A stretch of 64,000 nt of DNA from positions 124,001 through 188,000 of the forward strand of contig JAISNV010000034.1 of NCBI GenBank assembly GCA_031276035.1, given 5' to 3'. Positions within the stretch are counted from its first letter, which is position 1; every line of letters starts with the position of its first letter. The stretch comes from Bacteroidales bacterium. Its GTDB lineage: Bacteria > Bacteroidota > Bacteroidia > Bacteroidales > BM520. A program made the position numbers and the translations under genes. This document shows positions 43,515-53,002 of this stretch, piece by piece. The notes under the pieces are model-generated. The model saw only the letters and a program-made list of their open reading frames with translations. It ran no database searches and was not told the origin of the DNA.

Positions 43515-44825
43515 ATGATGCAGCAAAATAAGAAAGTTTACGTAGGAATGAGTGCCGATATTATTCATCCGGGACATTTAAACATTATTAAAGAAGCATC
43601 TAAATTGGGCCGAGTTATAGTTGGTGTTTTAACTGATGAAGCTATTGCAAGTTATAAAAGATTGCCGTATCTGAATTTTGACCAACGTTCTTTGATTGTT
43701 GAAAATATTAAGGGAGTTGATGAGGTTGTTGCTCAAACAACTTTAGACTACGTTCCTAACTTGGAATTAATAAAACCCGATTTTGTTGTACACGGCGACG
43801 ATTGGAAAGAAGGTATTCAAAAAGAAACTCGTCAACGTGTTATTGATACGATTTCAAAATGGGGAGGAAAAGTTATAGATGTGCCTTATACAAAAGGGAT
43901 TTCTTCTACACAAATTAACTCTAAATTGAAGGAAATAGGCACAACTCCGGAAATTAGACTTAAAAGATTAAGGCGCTTAATAGCTGCCAAACCGATTGTT
44001 AGAGTTTGTGAGTCGCATAGCGGACTAACAGGATTGATAATTGAGAATACTTCTGTTGAAGTTAACGGAATAAACAAGGAATTTGATGCTATGTGGGCAA
44101 GTAGCTTAACCGATTCTACATCAAAAGGTAAACCCGATATTGAAGCGGTAGATCTAACTACTCGCTTACATGATTTGAATGATGCTCTTGAATGTACAAC
44201 TAAACCTGTTATTTTTGATGGTGATACGGGAGGCAAGATAGAACACTTCGTTTTTACAGTTAGAACACTCGAACGTTTAGGTATATCTGCCGTAATCATA
44301 GAAGATAAAATAGGCTTGAAAAAGAATTCATTGTTTGGTACGGATGCTGTCCAAACACAAGATTCTATAGAAGGTTTCTCGGAAAAAATACGGGCAGGTA
44401 AAAAAGCTCAAGTTACGGATGATTTTATGATTATTGCCAGAATAGAAAGTTTTATTGCAGGAAAAAATTTGCAGGATGCTCTGGAAAGAGCCAAAGCTTA
44501 TGTTGAAGCCGGTGCCGACGGAATCATGATTCATAGTAAAAATAAATCGGGAGAAGATATTAAAGAATTTTGCATTGCTTTCAGACAAGAAAATAAATCT
44601 ACTCCGATAATTGTTGTCCCTACAACCTTTAACCGCATTACCGAAACCGAACTTGCTTCTTGGGGAGTAAATATTGTGATTTATGCAAATCATTTATTGA
44701 GAAGTGCTTATCCCGCAATGCTTAATACGGCTAAATCTATTTTGTTGAATGAACGCTCTTATGAAGCAAATGAATATTGTATGCCGATTAATGAAATATT
44801 AGAATTAATACCGGGCTCTAAATAA
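43515..44825 (+). CDS. phosphoenolpyruvate mutase fused to a cytidylyltransferase-like domain
   Basis: PEP mutase makes the carbon-phosphorus bond by converting phosphoenolpyruvate to phosphonopyruvate. The 436-residue protein has an N-terminal nucleotidyltransferase domain (about 1-140) with the HPGH nucleotide-binding motif at 18-21 and ISSTQI near its end. A PEP mutase domain (about 150-436) follows, with [12 protein letters not shown], the signature [10 protein letters not shown] from 263, and the tail [13 protein letters not shown]. Such fusions are known from glycan-linked phosphonate clusters, where the extra domain is thought to activate the phosphonate as a CMP derivative. It starts at 43515 or 43518. 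Next genes are ppd and a reductase, completing a pathway. Confidence 0.9.
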   Translation: MMQQNKKVYVGMSADIIHPGHLNIIKEASKLGRVIVGVLTDEAIASYKRLPYLNFDQRSLIVENIKGVDEVVAQTTLDYVPNLELIKPDFVVHGDDWKEGIQKETRQRVIDTISKWGGKVIDVPYTKGISSTQINSKLKEIGTTPEIRLKRLRRLIAAKPIVRVCESHSGLTGLIIENTSVEVNGINKEFDAMWASSLTDSTSKGKPDIEAVDLTTRLHDLNDALECTTKPVIFDGDTGGKIEHFVFTVRTLERLGISAVIIEDKIGLKKNSLFGTDAVQTQDSIEGFSEKIRAGKKAQVTDDFMIIARIESFIAGKNLQDALERAKAYVEAGADGIMIHSKNKSGEDIKEFCIAFRQENKSTPIIVVPTTFNRITETELASWGVNIVIYANHLLRSAYPAMLNTAKSILLNERSYEANEYCMPINEILELIPGSK

Positions 44826-44826
44826 A

Positions 44827-45954
44827 ATGTCTCCAAAATATTTTATAGAAACATTAAGAAACAATAATATTGATTTTTTTGCAGGTGTGCCGGATTCTTT
44901 GTTAAAATCAATTTGTGCATATATTCAAGATAATACTCCTGCAGAAAATAATATTATTACTGCAAATGAAGGAGCTGCAATAGGATTAGGAGCAGGATAT
45001 TATCTGGCTACAGGTAAAATTCCTGTGATATATATGCAAAACTCGGGACTTGGAAATATTGTTAATCCTTTAACATCTTTAATAGATAAGGAAGTTTATA
45101 ATATTCCCATGTTATTGTTAATAGGATGGAGAGGCGAACCGGGCGTTAAAGATGAACCGCAACATATAAAACAGGGAAGAATAACAATTCCTCTGTTAGA
45201 TACTTTGGAAATTAAAAATGAAATATTAACTAAAGATGATGATGCCTTTCCGGAACAATTATCACGAGTGCTTTCATACATCAATTTAACAAAAGAAGCT
45301 TACGCTCTTATCGTTCAAAAAGATACTTTTGAGAATTATTCGCTTAGAGAAAAAGTAAAAAGTATTGATTATACGATGAATCGTGAAAATGCAATCAGTA
45401 TTATTCTTGATAATATAAATGATAATGATGTTGTTGTTTCAACAACAGGAATGACTTCACGCGAGCTGTTTGAACAACGGGAAAAAAGAAATCAAGGACA
45501 CGATAAAGATTTTCTGACTGTAGGTTCTATGGGGCATGCCTCGCAAATTGCCTTAGGTATCGCAATTAGTAAAAAATATAAAAAAATATATTGTTTCGAT
45601 GGAGACGGAGCTGCATTAATGCATATGGGGTCTTTACCTGTTATAGGTTCATTAGCTCCGCAAAATTACATTCATATTCTTTTTAACAACGGAGCTCATG
45701 ATTCGGTAGGTGGTCAGCCGACAGTCGGATTTACCACTGATTTTTGTAAAATAGTTTTATCAAGCGGATATAAAAAAGCTTATTCCGTTGAAACAGAAGA
45801 TAGTCTTAAAAGTACTTTGAATGAAATAAGAAATCTTCAAGGACCTATTTTTATTGAAATTAAAGTACAGAAAGGTGCAAGAAAAGATTTAGGCAGGCCT
45901 ACAAGAACGCCTTTACAAAATAAAGAAGCCTTGATGAAATTCTTAAACGAATAA
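44827..45954 (+). CDS. ppd: phosphonopyruvate decarboxylase
   Basis: Ppd drives the unfavourable mutase reaction by decarboxylating phosphonopyruvate to phosphonoacetaldehyde, using thiamine diphosphate. The 375-residue protein begins YFIETLRNNNIDFFAGVPDS, includes the catalytic-glutamate segment TANEGAAIGLGAGYYLATGK, QNSGLGNIVNPLTSL and GWRGEPGVKDEPQH, and the TPP-binding GDGAALMHMGSL with NNGAHDSVGGQPTVG. Length and motifs fit Ppd closely. It starts 1 base after the PEP mutase stop and 1 base before the reductase, so the three are one unit. Confidence 0.94.
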   Translation: MSPKYFIETLRNNNIDFFAGVPDSLLKSICAYIQDNTPAENNIITANEGAAIGLGAGYYLATGKIPVIYMQNSGLGNIVNPLTSLIDKEVYNIPMLLLIGWRGEPGVKDEPQHIKQGRITIPLLDTLEIKNEILTKDDDAFPEQLSRVLSYINLTKEAYALIVQKDTFENYSLREKVKSIDYTMNRENAISIILDNINDNDVVVSTTGMTSRELFEQREKRNQGHDKDFLTVGSMGHASQIALGIAISKKYKKIYCFDGDGAALMHMGSLPVIGSLAPQNYIHILFNNGAHDSVGGQPTVGFTTDFCKIVLSSGYKKAYSVETEDSLKSTLNEIRNLQGPIFIEIKVQKGARKDLGRPTRTPLQNKEALMKFLNE

Positions 45955-45955
45955 A

Positions 45956-47074
45956 ATGCCGGAAAAACAAATATCATATATCGGAAGCAAATCAATATTT
46001 AAGCTTACAAGTTTATTGCAAAATAAGGGATATAAAAATGTTTTTCTTGTCAGAGCTAAAAAATCATTTGAACTGAGTGGTGCAAAATCTCTTTTTGATG
46101 ATTTAACAGACAAATTGAATTTAAATATCATAGAGTTTTTTGATTTTTCAGAAAACCCGAAAGTAGAGGATTTGAAAATCGGCCTATCTTTACTTTCTGA
46201 AAAGAATATTGATTTGATAATAGCTGTTGGCGGCGGAAGTGTTATTGATATGGCGAAGTTAATACGTTTCTTTTATTCTTATTCGGGAGATTTTACGGGA
46301 AGAGATTTTCAAAAAGAAAAAAATATTATTCCTCTGGTAGCAATTCCTACAACAGCCGGTACAGGTAGCGAAGCAACTCATTTTGCCGTATTATATAAAG
46401 ATAAAGTAAAATATTCAGTTGCACATAAAGATATTTTACCTGATTATGCAATTATCTATCCGCCTCTTACATATTCAACGCCGAAAAATCTAACCGCAAC
46501 TACAGGTTTTGATGCGCTGGCACAGGCAATTGAGGCGTATTGGAATGTGAATGCAACAGATGAATCCGATGAATATGCAGTAAAAGCCATTAAATTGTTA
46601 TGGCAAAATCTTCCCGAAGTTGTAAATAATCCGACAGACAGAATCAGAAATAAAGTTTCGGAAGGAGCTTATTGGGCTGGCAAGGCTATTAATATTACAA
46701 AAACTACAGCTCCGCATGCATTATCTTATGCATTTACTTCTTATTATAATATTCCTCACGGAAATGCAGTTGCATTAACATTTCCTTTCTTTATGAAATA
46801 TAATTTGATTATTCCGCAAGATGAATATTGCGGTGTAATATCTTTGGAAAAATATAATTTAAAAATGAAGTATTTAATGAATTTATTGGAGATTAAATCT
46901 GAAGATGAAATTTATGATAAATTCAATGATTATATAACGAAACTACAATTATCTACAGATTCACATAAAAATGTTAATATTGATATTATTATCAATAACG
47001 TTAATATTGAACGTGCAAATAATAACCCTCGGAAAATAACACGGCATTCCTTAAAGAACTTGTTGGTTTGCTGA
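45956..47074 (+). CDS. phosphonoacetaldehyde reductase (iron-dependent alcohol dehydrogenase family)
   Basis: The 372-residue enzyme belongs to the group III iron-dependent alcohol dehydrogenases. It contains the cofactor motif GGGSVIDMAKLIRF, then IPTTAGTGSEATHFAVL and the metal-binding HALSYAFTSYYNIPHGNAVAL. Coming directly after PEP mutase and Ppd, it most likely reduces phosphonoacetaldehyde to 2-hydroxyethylphosphonate, as PhpC-type enzymes do. No 2-aminoethylphosphonate transaminase sits beside it. The functional call is by context. The fold call is firm. It starts 1 base after ppd. Confidence 0.82.
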   Translation: MPEKQISYIGSKSIFKLTSLLQNKGYKNVFLVRAKKSFELSGAKSLFDDLTDKLNLNIIEFFDFSENPKVEDLKIGLSLLSEKNIDLIIAVGGGSVIDMAKLIRFFYSYSGDFTGRDFQKEKNIIPLVAIPTTAGTGSEATHFAVLYKDKVKYSVAHKDILPDYAIIYPPLTYSTPKNLTATTGFDALAQAIEAYWNVNATDESDEYAVKAIKLLWQNLPEVVNNPTDRIRNKVSEGAYWAGKAINITKTTAPHALSYAFTSYYNIPHGNAVALTFPFFMKYNLIIPQDEYCGVISLEKYNLKMKYLMNLLEIKSEDEIYDKFNDYITKLQLSTDSHKNVNIDIIINNVNIERANNNPRKITRHSLKNLLVC

Positions 47075-47140
47075 AAGTTAAAAACAGAGCGCTTAAAATT
47101 AATAAACCATTATCAATTAAATAAAATCGGAACTTAATAT

Positions 47141-48025
47141 ATGAAAGGAATTGTATTGGCAGGAGGTTCGGGAACAAGATTGTTTCCGATAACCAAGGGA
47201 GTTAGTAAGCAAATGTTGCCGGTTTATGATAAACCAATGATTTATTATCCTATTTCCGTATTAATGCTCGCTGGAATTAGAGAAATATTGATAATATCAA
47301 CACCGCAGGATTTGCCGTGTTTCCAAAGATTATTGGGAAACGGTTCCGACTATGGCGTTCATTTTGAATATGCCGAACAACCATCTCCCGACGGATTGGC
47401 TCAAGCTTTTATTATTGGTGAAAAATTTATTGGAAACGATAGTGTCTGTTTGGTGCTTGGGGATAATATTTTCTACGGGCAAGGATTTAGGAAAATGTTA
47501 ACTGAAGCAGTAGCCGATGTTAAAGAAAACAACAAAGCTACCGTGTTCGGATATTGGGTTAGCGACCCCGAAAGATACGGTGTTGCGGAGTTTGATAAAG
47601 AAGGCAATGTCTTAAGTATAGAAGAAAAACCTGCAAATCCGAAAAGTAATTATGCGGTAGTAGGATTATATTTCTATCCTAATAAAGTAATTGAAATAGC
47701 AAAAACAATAAAACCTTCTGCACGTGGCGAACTCGAAATAACAACGGTAAACCAGACTTTTCTGAAGGAAAACGCTTTAAAAGTAAAAGTCTTCGGCAGA
47801 GGTTTTGCCTGGTTGGATACCGGAACACATGACTCTTTGAGCGAAGCTTCGAATTTTATAGAAGTGATAGAAAAACGTCAGGGACTTAAGATAGCTTGTT
47901 TGGAAGAAATAGCTTATAATAGCGGCTGGATTAACAAAGAGAAAATGATTGAATTGGCTAAGCCTATGGAGAAAAATCAATACGGACAGTATTTGTTGAA
48001 AGTAGTGGAATCTGTAAAAAAATAA
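47141..48025 (+). CDS. rfbA: glucose-1-phosphate thymidylyltransferase
   Basis: RfbA makes dTDP-glucose for dTDP-sugar synthesis. The 294-residue protein has the N-terminal [33 protein letters not shown], the substrate-site phrase [15 protein letters not shown], and [12 protein letters not shown]. All are canonical. No rfbB, rfbC or rfbD follows in the window, so the dTDP-glucose either feeds genes elsewhere or the set lies beyond the right edge. The following legB is not an RfbB. The start at 47141 is 66 bases after the reductase. Confidence 0.94.
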   Translation: MKGIVLAGGSGTRLFPITKGVSKQMLPVYDKPMIYYPISVLMLAGIREILIISTPQDLPCFQRLLGNGSDYGVHFEYAEQPSPDGLAQAFIIGEKFIGNDSVCLVLGDNIFYGQGFRKMLTEAVADVKENNKATVFGYWVSDPERYGVAEFDKEGNVLSIEEKPANPKSNYAVVGLYFYPNKVIEIAKTIKPSARGELEITTVNQTFLKENALKVKVFGRGFAWLDTGTHDSLSEASNFIEVIEKRQGLKIACLEEIAYNSGWINKEKMIELAKPMEKNQYGQYLLKVVESVKK

Positions 48026-48100
48026 ATTGTTTGTGATAAAATGGATATTTGTGAAAAGAAAATATTCATTTAGAACTAAAAAATTTTGATAAAAGAGTAT

Positions 48101-49078
48101 ATGAATAATGTATTAGTAACGGGAGCAGACGGATTTATCGGGTCTCATTTAACAGAAATGTTGTTGAATGAAGGATATAATGTAAAAGCATTGTCTTATT
48201 ACAATTCGTTTAATTATTGGGGATGGCTGGATGATATTAAGCATCCTAATTTAGAAGTAATTACAGGAGATGTTAGAGATTCACATTTTTGCAAACATAT
48301 TACGCGGGGAGTTGATGTCATCTATCATCTTGCTGCATTAATTGCTATTCCGTACTCATATATTGCTCCCGAAAGCTATGTTGATACTAATGTTAAGGGA
48401 ACTTTAAATATTTGTCAGGCAGCTAAAGAAAATAATGTAAAAAGAATTTTGGTAACATCAACATCAGAAGTATATGGAACGGCTAAATATATTCCGATAG
48501 ATGAAAATCATCCTAAACAGCCGCAATCTCCGTATTCTGCTTCCAAGATTGGCGCCGATGCAATGGCTTTAAGCTATTATAACGCTTTCGGTTTACCTGT
48601 AACCGTTGTTCGACCTTTTAACACATACGGACCAAGACAGTCTGCAAGAGCAATAATTCCAACCATTATTACACAAATCGCAAATGGTAAGAAAGAAATT
48701 AAACTGGGTGATATGACTCCAACCCGTGATTTTAATTATGTTAAGGATACTTGCCGCGGTTTTATTGAATTATCGAAATGTAATGCTGCTATCGGACAAG
48801 AAGTGAACATTGCAAGTAATTATGAAATTTCAATGAGAGAAACCTTGGATATAATTGCTGAAATTATGAACTCAGATGTAAAATTTGTTGAAGATACTCA
48901 GAGATTAAGACCGAAAAACTCGGAGGTATTTCGTTTATGGGGCGATAATACTAAAATTAAGGAACTAACGGGTTTTACAATGGAATATCCTATTGAAAAA
49001 GGTTTAAAAGAAACAATAGACTGGTTTTGTAATGATGAAAATCTAAAAAAATATAAAGCAGATATTTATAATGTATAA
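48101..49078 (+). CDS. legB: nucleotide-sugar 4,6-dehydratase LegB (legionaminic acid pathway)
   Basis: LegB is a short-chain dehydrogenase that makes the 4-keto-6-deoxy intermediate from GDP- or UDP-GlcNAc, the entry to legionaminic acid. The 325-residue product has GADGFIGSH for NAD, TSTSEVYGTAKYIPIDENHP, the catalytic YSASKIGAD, and RPFNTYGPRQSARAIIP, all close to LegB. The TSEVYGTA phrase separates it from RfbB. A TTG at 48086 in frame is possible, but the ATG at 48101 gives the standard N-terminus MNNVLVTGADG. Its end overlaps legC by 8 bases, and legC through legF follow in order. Confidence 0.88.
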   Translation: MNNVLVTGADGFIGSHLTEMLLNEGYNVKALSYYNSFNYWGWLDDIKHPNLEVITGDVRDSHFCKHITRGVDVIYHLAALIAIPYSYIAPESYVDTNVKGTLNICQAAKENNVKRILVTSTSEVYGTAKYIPIDENHPKQPQSPYSASKIGADAMALSYYNAFGLPVTVVRPFNTYGPRQSARAIIPTIITQIANGKKEIKLGDMTPTRDFNYVKDTCRGFIELSKCNAAIGQEVNIASNYEISMRETLDIIAEIMNSDVKFVEDTQRLRPKNSEVFRLWGDNTKIKELTGFTMEYPIEKGLKETIDWFCNDENLKKYKADIYNV

Positions 49079-50213
49079 AGAAATTGTAGATTTTATCCGC
49101 GAATTATATAATAATGAAGATTTTGTTCCTCTTCATTCACCGGTTTTTATGGGTAAGGAAAAGGAATATTTAACGGAATGTATCGACACAACATATGTAT
49201 CAAGTGTTGGAAAATTTGTCGATCGTTTCGAAAAAATGATTGAAGAATATACAGGAACTGCAAAAGCTGTAGTTTGTGTGAATGGTACCAACGCATTACA
49301 TTTAGCTTTAATTTTATCCGGAGTTGAACGTGATGATGAAATTATTACCCAATCACTTACATTTGTTGCTACATGTAATGCAATATCATATACTGGAGCT
49401 TATCCTGTTTTCTTAGATATTGATACGGATACTTTGGGATTATCACCGGTTGCAATGAAGAATTGGTTGATAAATAATGCTGAAATAAAAGATAATGTTT
49501 GTTATAACAAGAATACAGGAAGATGTATTAAAGCCTGTGTGCCGATGCATACTTTCGGACATCCCGTTCATTTGGATGAACTGTTGGATGTGTGTAATGA
49601 ATATCATCTCGACCTAATTGAAGATTCTGCAGAAAGTTTAGGCAGCTTTTACAAAGGAAAACACACGGGTACTTTTGGGAAAATTGGTATTCTTAGCTTT
49701 AACGGAAATAAAACTATAACAACAGGTGGCGGTGGAATGCTATTATTTAATGATATTTCTACCGGACAACATGCAAAGCACCTGACAACCCAGGCAAAGT
49801 TACCCCATAAATGGGAATTTATTCATGATACTGTTGGATATAACTATAGAATGCCTAATATTAATGCAGCCCTTGGGTGTGCTCAAATGGAAAACATAGA
49901 ACTGTACTTGAATAACAAAAGAGATACAGCCGAAAAATATAAAGATTATTTTTCAAGATTTTCAGATATTGATTTTTTTGCTGAACCCGAAAACTGTAAA
50001 TCGAATTATTGGTTAAACTCAATAATAATGAGCGATAAAAAAGCTCGAAACGGGTTCTTACAATATACGAATGATAATAATATAATGACTCGTCCCGCAT
50101 GGCAGTTGATGAATAAATTGCCGATGTTCGACAAATGTCAAAGAGATGATTTGAAAAATACGTATTGGTTTGAAGAAAGAATTGTAAATATACCAAGCAG
50201 TGTTAGATTATAA
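49071..50213 (+). CDS. legC: PLP-dependent aminotransferase LegC
   Basis: LegC adds the 4-amino group to the keto sugar made by LegB. The 380-residue protein belongs to the DegT/DnrJ/EryC1 family. It has FVPLHSPVFMGKEKEYLTEC at the N-terminus (LegC-like), VNGTNALHLAL, IEDSAESLGSFYKGKHTGTF, and SFNGNKTITTGGGGML with the PLP lysine at 214. YNYRMPNINAALG follows. It overlaps legB by 8 bases and legH by 14 bases, indicating tight coupling. Confidence 0.9.
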   Translation: MYKEIVDFIRELYNNEDFVPLHSPVFMGKEKEYLTECIDTTYVSSVGKFVDRFEKMIEEYTGTAKAVVCVNGTNALHLALILSGVERDDEIITQSLTFVATCNAISYTGAYPVFLDIDTDTLGLSPVAMKNWLINNAEIKDNVCYNKNTGRCIKACVPMHTFGHPVHLDELLDVCNEYHLDLIEDSAESLGSFYKGKHTGTFGKIGILSFNGNKTITTGGGGMLLFNDISTGQHAKHLTTQAKLPHKWEFIHDTVGYNYRMPNINAALGCAQMENIELYLNNKRDTAEKYKDYFSRFSDIDFFAEPENCKSNYWLNSIIMSDKKARNGFLQYTNDNNIMTRPAWQLMNKLPMFDKCQRDDLKNTYWFEERIVNIPSSVRL

Positions 50214-50838
50214 AAAAATAATTCTTGTAGGTGGCGGAGGTCACTGCAAATCGGTAATTGATGTTATTGAAAACACAGATTATTCGATTCTCGGTGTTCT
50301 GGATATGCCGGATAAAATAGGTTCGGATGTATTGGGATATCCGATTATCGGTAGTGATGAAGATATTTCAATATATTTTGATAAAGCTCTATTTCTTGTT
50401 ACTCTCGGACAAATAAATAACCCTGAGCCGAGAAAAATGTTGCATTGTAAAATTACTGAAGCAGGAGGAAAATTTGCGACTATAATATCTCCTACAGCAT
50501 ACGTTTCCAAGCATGCTGAAATAGGAGAGGGAACTGTGGTTTTGCATAAAGCCGTTGTTAATGCCGGAGTTTTAATAGGTAAAGGCTGTATTATTAATAC
50601 TTGTGCCAATATTGATCATGATTCCGTTGTTGGAGATTATTCACATATATCAACAGGAGTAATGGTAAACGGTAATTGCAGAATTGGAAAAGAAGTTTTT
50701 ATAGGAAGTCAAAGCACTGTTGCTAACAATATTTCGATTGTTGATAACACAGTTGTTAGCGCCGGTGTATTTATTGCAAAAAATATTGTTTCATCTGGAA
50801 CTTATGTTTCCGAATCGAAAATCAGAAAGATCAGATAA
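50200..50838 (+). CDS. legH: sugar N-acetyltransferase LegH (NeuD/PglD-like)
   Basis: The 212-residue enzyme has an N-terminal Rossmann-like domain (IILVGGGGHCKSVIDVIEN) and a C-terminal left-handed beta-helix of hexapeptide repeats (VLHKAVVNAGVLIGKG, NTCANIDHDSVVGDYSHIS, GNCRIGKEVFIGSQST). This layout matches NeuD, PglD and LegH, which acetylate the 4-amino group using acetyl-CoA. The only plausible start is a GTG at 50200, inside the end of legC, since no ATG lies near the family N-terminus. That coupling suits an operon. Assignment as LegH rather than NeuD follows from neighbours. Confidence 0.83.
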   Translation: MLDYKKIILVGGGGHCKSVIDVIENTDYSILGVLDMPDKIGSDVLGYPIIGSDEDISIYFDKALFLVTLGQINNPEPRKMLHCKITEAGGKFATIISPTAYVSKHAEIGEGTVVLHKAVVNAGVLIGKGCIINTCANIDHDSVVGDYSHISTGVMVNGNCRIGKEVFIGSQSTVANNISIVDNTVVSAGVFIAKNIVSSGTYVSESKIRKIR

Positions 50839-50841
50839 ACG

Positions 50842-51846
50842 ATGAATAAAACAATAATAATAGCTGAGGCAGGAGTAAATCATAACGGTTCCATTGATAT
50901 GGCAAAACAATTGATTTCCATAGCAGCTGAAGCCGGAGTTGATTATGTGAAATTTCAAACATTTAAAGCTGATAATCTTGTTTCCGAAAATGCAGTAAAA
51001 GCAGATTATCAAACACGTACGACAGATAAAAATGAATCTCAGCTTGAGATGTTAAAAAAGCTTCAACTTAGTCAGGAACAGCATTATGAACTTATAGAAT
51101 ATTGTAAATCTAAAAATACAAAATTTTTATCTACCGCTTTTGATCTTGATAGCATTGAGTTTCTTTCCGCCCTCAATCTGGGACTTTGGAAAATACCTTC
51201 GGGAGAAATTACCAATTATCCGTATTTAAAAACTATTGCAGAAAAAAACGAACCGGTATTAATGTCGACAGGTATGTCGAGTTTGGATGATATTGAACAG
51301 GCAATAAATGTATTAGTCGATAACGGACTTAGTCGCGAGAAAATTACCGTGTTACACTGTAATACCGAATATCCTACTCCTATGGAAGATGTTAATCTCT
51401 TGGCTATGAATACTATAAAAAACATTTTCAATGTAAAAATCGGGTACTCCGACCATACAGAAGGTATTGAAATACCGATTGCAGCCGTAGCTTTGGGAGC
51501 AACTGTTATTGAAAAGCATATAACACTTGATAGGAATCTTCCGGGACCCGATCATAAAGCATCTATTGAACCCGACGAACTAAAAGCGATGGTAAAAGCT
51601 ATCCGTAATATTGAAAAAGCTTTGGGTAGCCCCGATAAAGTGGTGTCTTCGTCAGAAGAAAAAAATATTACAGTAGCCAGAAAAAGTATAGTTGCAAAAA
51701 GAAATATAGCAAAGGGAGAAAAATTCACAGGAGATAATATAACTACCAAACGTCCCGGTAGCGGAATATCTCCAATGCGCTGGAATGAAGTTTTAGGAAT
51801 GACTGCGATAAAAGATTTTCAAAAAGACGACCTGATAGAATTATGA
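50842..51846 (+). CDS. legI: legionaminic acid synthase LegI (NeuB family)
   Basis: LegI condenses the 6-deoxy-diacetamido-mannose-type sugar with phosphoenolpyruvate to give N,N'-diacetyllegionaminate. The 334-residue protein has the NeuB opening IIAEAGVNHNGSIDMAKQLI, VDYVKFQTFKADNLV, KIPSGEITNYPYL, HCNTEYPTP and GYSDHTEGIEIPIAAVALGA. It ends with a C-terminal SAF-like domain (about 275-334, VAKRNIAKGEKFTGDNI). Sialic acid synthase is the alternative, but LegB and LegC point to legionaminate. It overlaps legG by 4 bases. Confidence 0.9.
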   Translation: MNKTIIIAEAGVNHNGSIDMAKQLISIAAEAGVDYVKFQTFKADNLVSENAVKADYQTRTTDKNESQLEMLKKLQLSQEQHYELIEYCKSKNTKFLSTAFDLDSIEFLSALNLGLWKIPSGEITNYPYLKTIAEKNEPVLMSTGMSSLDDIEQAINVLVDNGLSREKITVLHCNTEYPTPMEDVNLLAMNTIKNIFNVKIGYSDHTEGIEIPIAAVALGATVIEKHITLDRNLPGPDHKASIEPDELKAMVKAIRNIEKALGSPDKVVSSSEEKNITVARKSIVAKRNIAKGEKFTGDNITTKRPGSGISPMRWNEVLGMTAIKDFQKDDLIEL

Positions 51847-52997
51847 GAAAAATATGCGTTGTTACCGGTAGCAGAGCTGAATACGGCTTGTTATCACGAT
51901 TAATGAAATTAATTAAAGATGATCCCGAACTTAATTTGCAGATTATTGCTACAAATATGCACCTTTCACCGGAGTTTGGGTTGACATATAAAGAGATTGA
52001 AAAAGACGGATTTGTAATCGATAAAAAAGTTGAAATGCTTTTATCATCTGATTCCAGTAATGCAACTGTAAAATCGGTTGGACTGGCGATGATAGGATTT
52101 GCTGATGCTTATGAAGATCTTAAACCCGACTTAATTGTTGTTTTAGGTGATCGTTTTGAAATATTGGCTGCTGTTTCGGCAGCTTTGTTTTTTAAAATAC
52201 CTGTTGTACACCTGCATGGAGGAGAAATAACCGAAGGTGCTTACGACGATGCTATTCGTCATGCCATTACTAAAATGGCTCATTTACACTTTACTTCTAC
52301 CGAGAGCTATCGGCAGCGTGTAATTCAAATGGGCGAAAAACCTGAGAATGTTTATTACGTAGGAGCTATTGGTTGCGATAACATCCGGCACATGCCTCTG
52401 ATAAGCAAAGATGAACTGGAAGAATCATTAAATTTTAAATTAGACAGAAATACAATTTTAGTAACGTTTCATCCGGTTACAATGGAAAGTAATACGGCGG
52501 AAAAGCAGTTTGGAGAACTGATTTCTGCTCTGGATAAAATCAAAGATATACGAGTTATTTTCACCATGCCGAATTCGGATACGGATGGGCGAGTGATAAT
52601 GGATATGATAAAACAATATGTAGAGAGAAATAAAGATAAGGCTATATGGTTTCACTCGCTTGGCGTACAACGTTATTTATCCGTATTACAATATATTGGA
52701 GCACTTGTGGGTAATTCTTCAAGTGGAATTATTGAAGCTCCCAGTTTTCATATTCCGACAGTCAATATTGGGAATAGACAAAAGGGGCGGATTTTTGCAG
52801 AAAGTGTATTGCATTGTGAATCCGAGACTGATAGTATCGTACGGAAATTAGAAAAAGCATTACAACCCGATTACAGAGAATCACTACAGACTGTTGAAAA
52901 TCCGTATGATGTACCCGGTACGGCAGAAAAAATCCTGACAATTATTAAACAACATAAAATTGATAGTGCTGTAAAACAATTTTATGATCTAAACTGA
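51843..52997 (+). CDS. legG: hydrolysing UDP-sugar 2-epimerase LegG (NeuC family)
   Basis: LegG removes the nucleotide and inverts C2 to release the free mannose-configured sugar used by LegI. The 384-residue product begins KICVVTGSRAEYGLLSRLM and contains LIVVLGDRFEILAAVSAALF, HLHGGEITEGAYDDAIRHAI, and the nucleotide-site phrase GNSSSGIIEAPSF followed by TVNIGNRQKGR. All are NeuC-family features. It overlaps legI (ATGA) and precedes ptmE by 5 bases. Confidence 0.9.
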   Translation: MRKICVVTGSRAEYGLLSRLMKLIKDDPELNLQIIATNMHLSPEFGLTYKEIEKDGFVIDKKVEMLLSSDSSNATVKSVGLAMIGFADAYEDLKPDLIVVLGDRFEILAAVSAALFFKIPVVHLHGGEITEGAYDDAIRHAITKMAHLHFTSTESYRQRVIQMGEKPENVYYVGAIGCDNIRHMPLISKDELEESLNFKLDRNTILVTFHPVTMESNTAEKQFGELISALDKIKDIRVIFTMPNSDTDGRVIMDMIKQYVERNKDKAIWFHSLGVQRYLSVLQYIGALVGNSSSGIIEAPSFHIPTVNIGNRQKGRIFAESVLHCESETDSIVRKLEKALQPDYRESLQTVENPYDVPGTAEKILTIIKQHKIDSAVKQFYDLN

Positions 52998-53002
52998 TTG
53001 AC

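Noticed and set aside
45956-47074. General alcohol dehydrogenase unrelated to phosphonates
   Set aside because: One-base spacing after ppd in a PEP mutase unit makes a phosphonoacetaldehyde reductase far more likely, though not proven.
48101-49078. dTDP-glucose 4,6-dehydratase (RfbB) because it follows rfbA
   Set aside because: The catalytic-region phrase TSEVYGTA and the RQSARAIIP segment fit LegB, and legC through legF follow directly.
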